DNA of 30,347 nucleotides, taken from an uncultured Oscillospiraceae bacterium. GTDB taxonomy: Bacteria > Bacillota > Clostridia > Oscillospirales > Ruminococcaceae. The stretch spans positions 1 to 30,347 of the forward strand of contig CAKSGA010000013.1 in NCBI GenBank assembly GCA_934454435.1, written 5' to 3'. Position 1 is the stretch's first letter. Every line of letters starts with the position of its first letter. A model generated the notes under the pieces. The model was not told where the DNA came from and did no database searches. It saw only the letters and a list, made by a program, of their open reading frames with translations. The translations under genes were made by a program, and so were the position numbers. This document shows, piece by piece, positions 14,786 to 21,167 of the stretch.

Positions 14786-15581
14786 AGTCTTTGCAACGCC
14801 CTACCTTGTGTGGATGGTGGTGTTCATAGTCGTGCCGCTGCTGATGGTGGCGTACTTCGCATTCACCGATGAAAACGGCAGTTTCACGCTGGACTACATC
14901 GCAAACGTAGGGCAGTACACGAATATATTCGTGCGCTCCATCTGGCTTGCGGTAATAGCTACCGTGGTATGCCTGATACTGGCCTACCCCGTGTCGTTCA
15001 TGCTTTCCCGCATGAAGAAGCACCATCAGGGTACCATGCTGATGATAGTCATGCTGCCGATGTGGATGAACTTCCTGCTGAGAACATATTCATGGATGAC
15101 GCTCCTCGGCAACAACGGCATTATAAACTACCTGTTCGGTCTGGTGGGACTCGGCCCGTTCAAACTCATCAACACGGAGGGCGCAGTGGTGCTCGGCATG
15201 GTGTATAATTACCTGCCATACATGATACTCCCGCTGTACTCCGTAATGGTAAAGATAGACAAGAGCCTTATCGAAGCGGCTTCTGACCTCGGGTGCAACG
15301 CTGTTTCGGTGCTGTTCAGGGTGATAGTTCCGCTGTCGGTCCCCGGCATAATGTCCGGCGTGACTATGGTGTTCGTCCCGGCGATAAGCACGTTCATTAT
15401 TTCAAGAATGCTCGGCGGCGGCTCCAATCTGCTCATAGGCGACCTCATCGAGATGCAGTTCCTCGGCAACGCCTACAACCCGCACCTCGGCGCAGGGATC
15501 TCCCTTGTACTAATGGTGATCATTCTCGTTATAATGACGATAATGAACCAGTTCAACCCGGACGATCAGGTGCTGATATAA
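14772..15581 (+). CDS. potB: Spermidine/putrescine ABC transporter permease PotB
   Basis: A 269-residue integral membrane permease with about six helices, beginning [21 protein letters not shown]. The cytoplasmic EAA loop that contacts PotA is [20 protein letters not shown], followed by LSVPGIMSG. The segment [20 protein letters not shown] is typical of PotB. The start lies inside the end of potA, preceded by GGGGG, which suggests coupled translation. It ends 17 nt before potC. Confidence 0.95.
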   Translation: MKKLKVFATPYLVWMVVFIVVPLLMVAYFAFTDENGSFTLDYIANVGQYTNIFVRSIWLAVIATVVCLILAYPVSFMLSRMKKHHQGTMLMIVMLPMWMNFLLRTYSWMTLLGNNGIINYLFGLVGLGPFKLINTEGAVVLGMVYNYLPYMILPLYSVMVKIDKSLIEAASDLGCNAVSVLFRVIVPLSVPGIMSGVTMVFVPAISTFIISRMLGGGSNLLIGDLIEMQFLGNAYNPHLGAGISLVLMVIILVIMTIMNQFNPDDQVLI

Positions 15582-15598
15582 TTCTGGAGGCTGCATAA

Positions 15599-16408
15599 AT
15601 GAAAACTCTGTCAAAAATCTACATGGCACTTGTGCTGATGTTCCTGTACGTGCCGATATTCGTGCTGATCGTGTTCTCGTTCAACGAAACGAAGAGCCGT
15701 TCAGTGTTCAGCGGGTTCACGCTGGACTGGTATGTGAAGCTGTTCCGCAATGAGGTCATAATCTCCTCGCTGATGAACACCATAATAATCGCCGTTATCG
15801 CCAGCATTGCTGCGACCGTCCTCGGGACCCTCGCAGCGATCGGCATAAACTCCATGCGCAAGGTCCCAAAGGCAGTGGTCATGAACATCACCAACATGCC
15901 TATCGTCAACCCCGAGATAGTCACCGGCGTTTCGCTCATGCTGCTGTTCGTGTTCTTCGCTGCAAGAATGAACCTCGAATTCGGCTTCGTGACCCTCATC
16001 ATAGCTCACATCACGTTCGATGTTCCCTACGTTATACTCAACGTAATGCCGAAGTTCCGCCAGATGGACCCCAACCTCTTTGAAGCGGCGCAGGACCTTG
16101 GCTGCGGTCCGTTCACGGCGCTGCGCAAGGTCATACTGCCGGAGATAATGCCCGGCGTTGTCAGCGGCTTCCTGATGTCGTTCACGTTCTCGCTGGACGA
16201 TTTCGTTATAAGCTACTTCACCAGCGGTTCAACCTCGCAGACCCTCCCCATCACGATATACTCCATGACCCGCCGCAAGATCTCACCGGAGATAAATGCG
16301 CTGTCTACCATTATCTTTGTGGTCGTGGTAATAGTCCTGGTGGTAAAGCACCTCATTGAAACAAAACAGGAGCAGAAGCTCCGGGCGAACGGGGGCGACG
16401 AGATTTGA
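15599..16408 (+). CDS. potC: Spermidine/putrescine ABC transporter permease PotC
   Basis: A 269-residue second permease, beginning YMALVLMFLYVPIFVLIVFSFNETKS, the typical PotC N-terminus, followed by FSGFTLDWYVKLFRN. The EAA loop is EAAQDLGCGPFTALRKVILP, then EIMPGVVSGF. SFTFSLDDFVISYFTSGS is conserved in PotC. GGAGG (15586-15590) lies 8 nt before the ATG. Its stop overlaps the TTG start of potD by four bases. Confidence 0.96.
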   Translation: MKTLSKIYMALVLMFLYVPIFVLIVFSFNETKSRSVFSGFTLDWYVKLFRNEVIISSLMNTIIIAVIASIAATVLGTLAAIGINSMRKVPKAVVMNITNMPIVNPEIVTGVSLMLLFVFFAARMNLEFGFVTLIIAHITFDVPYVILNVMPKFRQMDPNLFEAAQDLGCGPFTALRKVILPEIMPGVVSGFLMSFTFSLDDFVISYFTSGSTSQTLPITIYSMTRRKISPEINALSTIIFVVVVIVLVVKHLIETKQEQKLRANGGDEI

Positions 16409-17685
16409 AAAAGTACATCAGATCGCTCTGCGCCGCTTTCTGTGCACTCATGCTCGCAGGCTGCTCCGCAGGAGCCCCCACGGACAGCACCGGGGAAGCT
16501 GCCGCCGAAACCGAAGAGCCCGAAGTGCAGACACTCACCGTCAGCGACCCGGACTACTACACCCGCTTCATGGGTCAGGACATCTCGATAAACGTCTACA
16601 ACTGGGGCGAGTATATCTCCACCGGCGCTGACGAGGGCACGCTCAACGTCAACGCCGAGTTCACGAAGCTCACCGGCATAAAGGTCAACTACACGAACTA
16701 TGCCACCAACGAGGAGCTCTATGCCAAGCTGAAGGGCGGCGGAGCGAACTATGACGTCATAATCCCCTCCGACTACATGATATCCAAGATGATAAAGGAG
16801 GACATGCTCCAGCCGCTGGACATGGACAATATCCCGAACTTCAGGTATATCATGCCGACCTTCGTAGATCCCGCCTACGACCCGGAGAACGCCTATTCCG
16901 TCCCCTATACCTGGGGAACTGTGGGCATAATCTACAACACCTCCATGATAGATATCCCGAAAGAGGACATTGACTGGGACATTCTATGGAACCCGGACTA
17001 CGCCGACCAGATACTGATGTTCGACAATCCCCGGGACGCCTTTGCGATAGCCGAGATAATGATGGGGTACTCCCTTAACACCGAGGACCCCGTGGAGCTC
17101 AGCGCCGCCGCAAACAAGCTAAAGGAGCAGAAGAGCGTGGTACAGGCGTACGTCATGGACGAGATATTCGACAAGATGGCGGGCAACGACGCATGGCTTG
17201 CTCCCTACTACGCCGGCGACGCCCTGACGATACTCGAGGACAACGAGGACCTTGATTTTGCAGTCCCGAAGAGCGGTACCAACCTGTTCGTTGACGCAAT
17301 GTGCATTCCCGCCGGAGCAAAGCAGAAAGAGGCTGCGGAGATGTACATCAACTTCATGTGCGAGCCTGATATAGCCTATGCGAACATCGACTACATCTGC
17401 TACTCAACGCCGCACAGCGCCGCTTACGAAATGCTTGACGAGGACACCCGGAACAATCCGGTTTCCTACCCCGGTGATGATTACCTCGCCGAGAACACCA
17501 CCATCTTCGTCAACCTTTCAGACGAGGCGAACCTCCAGATGCAGACCCTCTGGACCGAGATGAAGTCCGCAGAAACGGAGTCGCCGAACCGCTGGATAGT
17601 TCCGGTGTTCCTGCTGCTGTGCCTGGGGCTTATAATTTTCACGCTGATAAGGCGGCACGTCAAGGCAAAGAAGGATATCTACTGA
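16405..17685 (+). CDS. potD: Spermidine/putrescine-binding lipoprotein PotD with a C-terminal membrane helix
   Basis: A 426-residue substrate-binding protein of the polyamine importer. A signal peptide ends in the lipobox LMLAGC (Cys20). The binding fold starts at about residue 53 (ISINVYNWGEYIS) and includes YATNEELYAKLKGG, YDVIIPSDYMISKM, and YSVPYTWGTVGIIYN, all PotD-like. Unusually, the last 30 residues form a second anchor: WIVPVFLLLCLGLIIFTLI (397-415) followed by RRHVKAKK. The start is TTG at 16405, whose TTGA overlaps the potC stop; no ATG lies near the signal peptide. A strong terminator follows at 17721-17750. Confidence 0.92.
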   Translation: MKKYIRSLCAAFCALMLAGCSAGAPTDSTGEAAAETEEPEVQTLTVSDPDYYTRFMGQDISINVYNWGEYISTGADEGTLNVNAEFTKLTGIKVNYTNYATNEELYAKLKGGGANYDVIIPSDYMISKMIKEDMLQPLDMDNIPNFRYIMPTFVDPAYDPENAYSVPYTWGTVGIIYNTSMIDIPKEDIDWDILWNPDYADQILMFDNPRDAFAIAEIMMGYSLNTEDPVELSAAANKLKEQKSVVQAYVMDEIFDKMAGNDAWLAPYYAGDALTILEDNEDLDFAVPKSGTNLFVDAMCIPAGAKQKEAAEMYINFMCEPDIAYANIDYICYSTPHSAAYEMLDEDTRNNPVSYPGDDYLAENTTIFVNLSDEANLQMQTLWTEMKSAETESPNRWIVPVFLLLCLGLIIFTLIRRHVKAKKDIY

Positions 17686-17720
17686 GATAATTCGGTTTCT
17701 GGCTGCGCCGGAATGATCAA

Positions 17721-17750
17721 AAAGGGCTGCGAACAATTTCGCAGCCCTTT
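17721..17750 (+). terminator. potABCD terminator
   Basis: A perfect 13-bp stem AAAGGGCTGCGAA / TTCGCAGCCCTTT with loop CAAT (17734-17737). The core is the same as in the terminators at 3901, 4015 and 23101. Confidence 0.88.
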
Positions 17751-17757
17751 AATTGTG

Positions 17758-17845
17758 CAGGGGCGGAACCTGTTTCTGCCCGGTCGAATATAGGCATTCC
17801 GCTGTGACCGTGGTGAGCCGGGCGGATACAGGATCCGCCCCTACA
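17758..17845. repeat. Inverted pair of the dispersed GC-rich palindromic element
   Basis: Copy 3 (17758-17783) matches the copy at 307-332 with one change. Copy 4 (17818-17845) is the exact reverse complement of 3944-3971. They face each other across 34 bp, just after the potABCD terminator. Confidence 0.7.
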
Positions 17846-17907
17846 CTTTGTTCGGAGCAGAGCCGTTTTTCCGGCGCCATTTCCTTATTTACAAAAAGAA
17901 AGGAGGC

Positions 17908-17953
17908 CGTATTGCGATTACCTTGAAACGGAGTTCAGGGTGTTCGTAATACG
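17908..17953 (+). other. Near-perfect 20-bp inverted repeat
   Basis: Arms 17908-17927 and 17934-17953 pair at 19 of 20 positions around loop ACGGAG when read as plus-strand RNA, with three GU pairs. As minus-strand RNA those three become AC mismatches. The minus-strand side is followed by CCTCCTTTCTTTTTG, so a back-up terminator for the minus-strand RNA is also possible. Confidence 0.5.
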
Positions 17954-17974
17954 ACCCCTCTCAAAGAGTGAGTC

Positions 17975-18005
17975 AAAAACAAAACCTTCTCTATAAGCCC
18001 GAAGG
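17975..18005 (-). terminator. Terminator-like end of the candidate RNA
   Basis: On the minus strand CCTTC, an 11-nt loop, GAAGG and then TTTTGTTTTT. The stem is short (5 bp) but the T-tract is good. Confidence 0.5.
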
Positions 18006-18477
18006 AGGGACGCTTTTAATCAGCAGCTTTACCTGACCGAAACGGTGAGCCGGAACGGAAGACCCGCAAGGTTTACCATGTCGTGTCACGCTAGTAACCG
18101 ATCTCTGTGCGTTGCTCCGGACTGTATTCTTCCGGAATACAGCGGCTTTGCCTGCGCAAAGAAACCTTGCCTCCACAGGGAACGGGGTTTGGGAGATATC
18201 ACTGAATCATTGCCCTGCGCCCTGACCCGCCTGCTGGACTTTGCAGAAAGGCTGTGATAGCTGAACTCCTTGTGTACCAGGAGATCAGGCGCATAATATG
18301 TATCCAGAAAATCGACCCGGCTGAGCGACCTCTGCACAAAGCAGCGAGCCCACAGCACCGCCGTAAAACGAACGCACCGCCGCCCTGCGGAAGCACCGCC
18401 GGACAGTACGCCGGAAACCACCGGACGCTCACATTATCACGCTCCCGATAGCGGACGATGAAGCCCCAGTTTTATTC
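17975..18477 (-). ncRNA. Candidate large structured noncoding RNA, family not recognised
   Basis: About 500 nt without a convincing protein frame, driven by a perfect promoter (18484-18512) and ending at a hairpin plus T-rich tract (17975-18005). Read on the minus strand it contains many local hairpins: CTGTATTC/GAATACAG (loop CGGAA, 18119-18139), CTTTGC/GCAAAG (loop GCAG), CTCCT/AGGAG (loop GGTACACA), ACCG/CGGT, and three spaced copies of GGCGGTGC. The longest frame inside (about 111 codons from a GTG at 18421) has no ribosome site and an Arg/Ser-rich product unlike known proteins. I found no RNase P core (GAGGAAAGTCC), no tmRNA ends and no SRP core (GGAAGCAGC). The exact ends are estimates. 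Confidence 0.5.
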
Positions 18478-18483
18478 ACCTTT

Positions 18484-18512
18484 ATTGTAACTCATTTCAT
18501 CTGAATTGTCAA
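18484..18512 (-). promoter_or_regulatory. Promoter of the candidate structured RNA
   Basis: On the minus strand TTGACA (18512-18507), 17 bases, TACAAT (18489-18484). It lies just downstream of the dacF stop and fires into the gene-free region. Confidence 0.82.
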
Positions 18513-18575
18513 GGGCTTTCCACAAATTTTCCCGACAAATATGCAAAACTCGTCAAAAAAATGAACGGATCTCCC

Positions 18576-19709
18576 CTAAAACGTTATGAGCTCCGCCAGG
18601 ACGGCGTACAGGCACATTCCAAAATCCATTCTGCGGACCTCCTCCCGGGCTACGATATCTGAACGGCAGACTTCCACGCCGTCCAGCGTGACCAGGTATT
18701 CCCCCAGGAACTGCCCCTTCTCCACCGGAGCCTCCACGCTCTCGACAAAGGTGTATTCGTACTTCACGCTGCCTGCTCTGCCTTTCTTTATCACGCAGTC
18801 GCCGTGGTCCTTTACCGTTGGCGTGACCTGCGTGAACTCCCCTCGGACGACCGGTATCGGTGCAAGCTCCCGGGCGTCTGTCTGCGGCGTGAATCGCTCG
18901 AACCCCGAGAAGCCGCCCTCCAGCAGCTCTTCCGTCAGCACGAACCGTGACGGGTCCTCGCCGCAGCCGAGCACGACCGCCACCAGCCGCATTCCGCTGC
19001 GCTCTGCGCACGCCGCAAGGCAGCAGCCTGCTCCGTCAGTCGTGCCGGTCTTTCCGCCGAGAATGCCGTCAAAGGTGCGCACCAGCTTGTTGGTGTTGAG
19101 AAGCTGCGTTTCACCTCCACGGAGATAGTCGAGCCAGGTCAGCAGCCAGCCACGGTAGTACTCTTTCTGCACCAGCTCCGCAGTCATCACAGCTATATCC
19201 GCCGCTGAGGAATAGTGCCCCTCGGCGTCAAAGCCAACGCAGCCGGTGAAGCGGGTGTTTTTCAGCCCCATGGACTTCGCACGGCGGTTCATCAGCCGCA
19301 CGAACTGTTCCTCGCTGCCCGCCGTGTGCTCTGCAAGGGCTATCGCTGCGTCATTCGCAGAGCTTACTATCACCGCCTCCAGGAGCTCGGCGGCGGTCAT
19401 TTCTTCGCCGGGCTCCAGCCATATCACGGAGCCCTCTGTGCCGGACGCCGCAGAGGACGCCGTCACCTTTTCCTCCAGCGTCAGCTTGCCCTCGTCTATC
19501 ATGTCGGCAAGGACCAGCAGCGACATCACCTTTGTTATAGAAGCCATCGGGAGCTTCTCGTCAGCGTTGACGGAATACAGCACCTGCCCCGTTTCCGCCT
19601 CCATCAGCACCGCCGCCTTATAGGGAGCCGCACTGACCGGCTCCTCGGCATGGACGGTCAGCGGCAGTAAAAGGGTAAGCGAAAGGAGCACACATATGAT
19701 CTTCTTCAT
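18576..19709 (-). CDS. dacF: D-alanyl-D-alanine carboxypeptidase (S11 penicillin-binding protein)
   Basis: A 377-residue exported serine peptidase that trims the terminal D-Ala from peptidoglycan stem peptides. A signal peptide covers about residues 1-21 (LLSLTLLLPLTVHAEE). The catalytic SxxK is S57-I-T-K60 in MASITKVMSLL, the SxN motif is SSANDAA, and the KTG motif is GGKTGTT. The C-terminal beta domain and a final amphipathic helix (DFGMCLYAVLAELITF) that may hold it on the membrane are present. The start at 19709 gives a proper signal peptide; a longer frame to 19751 adds non-signal residues. GGTGGTG serves as a weak ribosome site. The gene could equally be called dacA or dacB. Confidence 0.93.
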   Translation of the reverse strand: MKKIICVLLSLTLLLPLTVHAEEPVSAAPYKAAVLMEAETGQVLYSVNADEKLPMASITKVMSLLVLADMIDEGKLTLEEKVTASSAASGTEGSVIWLEPGEEMTAAELLEAVIVSSANDAAIALAEHTAGSEEQFVRLMNRRAKSMGLKNTRFTGCVGFDAEGHYSSAADIAVMTAELVQKEYYRGWLLTWLDYLRGGETQLLNTNKLVRTFDGILGGKTGTTDGAGCCLAACAERSGMRLVAVVLGCGEDPSRFVLTEELLEGGFSGFERFTPQTDARELAPIPVVRGEFTQVTPTVKDHGDCVIKKGRAGSVKYEYTFVESVEAPVEKGQFLGEYLVTLDGVEVCRSDIVAREEVRRMDFGMCLYAVLAELITF

Positions 19710-19811
19710 AAAACACCACCATTCAGAATGCAATGCAGGGTCCACGGACATCGTACCAGACAGGCTCTGTAAATATGTATTCAGAAAATAAAAATAAATT
19801 CCTTTTACCTA

Positions 19812-19840
19812 TTGACAAACCGGAAAATATGGTGTATAAT
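19812..19840 (+). promoter_or_regulatory. Promoter of the heavy-metal operon
   Basis: TTGACA (19812-19817), 17 bases, TATAAT (19835-19840): perfect consensus. The predicted start near 19847 is directly followed by the repressor operator. Confidence 0.9.
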
Positions 19841-19849
19841 ACAGTCAAA

Positions 19850-19871
19850 CAAATGAACAGTTGTTCAAATG
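19850..19871 (+). promoter_or_regulatory. ArsR/SmtB-type operator
   Basis: TGAACA-GT-TGTTCA (19854-19867) is a perfect palindrome with imperfectly symmetric AAA/AAT flanks. It matches the 12-2-12 inverted-repeat style of SmtB, CzrA and CadC sites. Its position at about +7 to +20 would block transcription until metal is bound by the repressor encoded next. Confidence 0.8.
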
Positions 19872-19892
19872 ATAAGACGAGGAGGCAGACCA

Positions 19893-20255
19893 ATGGAAAA
19901 CGACACGCCGCACTGTGATTTCATGTGCGTCCACGCTGAAACGGTAGACAGGATAATCTCCGCAATGCCGGACGAGGATCAGCTGATAGACCTTTCCGAG
20001 CTGTTCAAGGTGTTCGGGGACTCTACCAGGATAAAGATACTCACCGCCCTCAGCCATGGGGAGCTGTGCGTGTGCGATATCTCCAAGCTGGTCGGAATGA
20101 CCTCTTCGGCGGTGTCGCATCAGCTGAAGATACTTCGCAGCAGCAAGCTGGTGTCCTGCCGTAGGGACGGAAAGACTGTGTTCTACAGCCTTGCGGACGA
20201 CCATGTGAACACAATTCTCCGCCAGGGACTGGAACATATATCGGAGCCCGAGTGA
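19893..20255 (+). CDS. CadC/SmtB-like metal-sensing repressor (ArsR family)
   Basis: A 120-residue winged-helix repressor. The recognition region is LSHGELCVCDISKLVGMTSSAVSHQLKIL (in parts: ELCVCDISKLVG, SSAVSHQLKIL). Two metal sites of the family can be seen. A thiolate site of CadC type comes from C8 and C12 near the N-terminus plus C59 and C61 in ELCVCD. An alpha-5 site comes from D102-x-H104, ten residues, H115-x-x-E118, the exact DxHx10HxxE pattern. This predicts response to Cd, Pb or Zn. GGAGG lies 7 nt before the ATG at 19893. It heads an operon with a methyltransferase, an HMA chaperone and a P1B ATPase. Confidence 0.92.
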   Translation: MENDTPHCDFMCVHAETVDRIISAMPDEDQLIDLSELFKVFGDSTRIKILTALSHGELCVCDISKLVGMTSSAVSHQLKILRSSKLVSCRRDGKTVFYSLADDHVNTILRQGLEHISEPE

Positions 20256-20279
20256 GAGTCATGAAAAGAGGTTTTACAG

Positions 20280-20903
20280 ATGGATTTCTGGGATAGATTT
20301 GCCGGGGTATACGACCTGGCAGAGAGTATAAACGGCAGCGTCTATCACGAGATGTGCCGTATCACGGAGCGCCTTACTCCTGCCGGCGCTGATGTGCTGG
20401 ACTGTGCGGCAGGGACCGGCGAGCTTTCCTTCGCCGCCGCTGAAAACGCAGAAAGGGTAATGTGCACTGACCTCTCCAAAAACATGCTGAAGCAGGCACA
20501 GAGAAAGGCACGGGCGTTCGGTTACGACAACATCGAGTTCGCCGCACGTAACATCTTCGACCTGCAGGACCCGGACGGAACTTATGACGTGGTGATAGCC
20601 GGGAACGTGCTTCACCTCCTCTCGAACCCGCAGGGAGCGGTAATGGAGATGTACCGTGTCCTGAAGCCCGGCGGTAAGCTCCTGCTGCCGACCTTTACCT
20701 CAAAGCACCGGGGGAAGCTGCTGACAGGTCTGTACAAGAAGCTCGGCTTCGACCCCGAGAACAACTACTCCCCCGCAGAATACAAGAAGATGCTGGAGGA
20801 CTGCGGTCTTGGAAGAGTCCGCACGAAGCTGATAGACGGCATGGTACCGTGCTGCTACGCAGTTATCATAAAGCCTGAAACAGAGGACGCCTCTGATAAT
20901 TAA
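20280..20903 (+). CDS. Class I SAM-dependent methyltransferase
   Basis: A 207-residue methyltransferase of the UbiE/Methyltransf_11 type. Motif I is VLDCAAGTGELSFAAAE, with the acidic motif II in VMCTDLSKNMLKQA and motif IV region DVVIAGNVLHLLSNPQGAVMEMYRVLKPGG (in parts: DVVIAGNVLHLL, RVLKPGGKLLLP). AGAGG lies 9 nt before the ATG, 24 nt after the repressor gene. The substrate is unknown. It is not an obvious arsenite methyltransferase, since the spaced cysteines of ArsM are not evident. Its place in a metal-efflux operon suggests a metal-related substrate or a lipid or quinone; this is inference. Confidence 0.85.
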   Translation: MDFWDRFAGVYDLAESINGSVYHEMCRITERLTPAGADVLDCAAGTGELSFAAAENAERVMCTDLSKNMLKQAQRKARAFGYDNIEFAARNIFDLQDPDGTYDVVIAGNVLHLLSNPQGAVMEMYRVLKPGGKLLLPTFTSKHRGKLLTGLYKKLGFDPENNYSPAEYKKMLEDCGLGRVRTKLIDGMVPCCYAVIIKPETEDASDN

Positions 20904-20924
20904 TGAACGAAAGGATACACCATC

Positions 20925-21143
20925 ATGAAAAAGACATTCAAGCTCGTTGACCTGGACTGCGCACACTGCGCTGCCAAGATGGAGGAGGGCGTGAAGAAGC
21001 TCCCCGGCGTAAAGAGCGCTTCCGTCAACTTCCTTTCCCAGAAATTTACCCTGGAAGCCGACGACGCAGAGTTCGACGAGGTCCTCAAGGCTGCCGTTAA
21101 GGTCTGCAGGGACATCGAACCGGACTGCACCATCAAGATCTGA
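20925..21143 (+). CDS. Free-standing HMA-domain metallochaperone
   Basis: A 72-residue single heavy-metal-associated domain with the metal-binding CxxC in LDCAHCAAKME (C12, C15), then VKSASVNFLSQKFTLEAD, the standard beta-alpha-beta-beta-alpha-beta plan. It probably binds Zn, Cd or Cu and hands it to the P1B ATPase encoded 24 nt downstream, which has no N-terminal HMA domain of its own. AAGGA lies 9 nt before the ATG. The DCAHC motif with an acidic residue just before the Cys is common in Zn/Cd-type HMA domains. Confidence 0.9.
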   Translation: MKKTFKLVDLDCAHCAAKMEEGVKKLPGVKSASVNFLSQKFTLEADDAEFDEVLKAAVKVCRDIEPDCTIKI

Positions 21144-21167
21144 CAGCCTGATCATAAGGAGTTCACC

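Noticed and set aside
18086..18421. 111-codon minus-strand frame in the gene-free region
   Set aside because: GTG start without a ribosome site, Arg/Ser-rich product with no family likeness; the region looks like structured RNA.
17975..18477. RNase P RNA, tmRNA or SRP RNA as identity of the structured region
   Set aside because: The conserved cores (GAGGAAAGTCC; GGTTCGA...CCA ends; GGAAGCAGC) were looked for on both strands and are absent. An isolated CAAAGTCC at about 18178-18185 (minus strand) is not enough.
20280..20903. Arsenite methyltransferase (ArsM)
   Set aside because: The enzyme has a class I methyltransferase core, but its cysteines are not arranged like the conserved arsenic-binding set, and the sensor and pump suit Cd/Zn/Pb.
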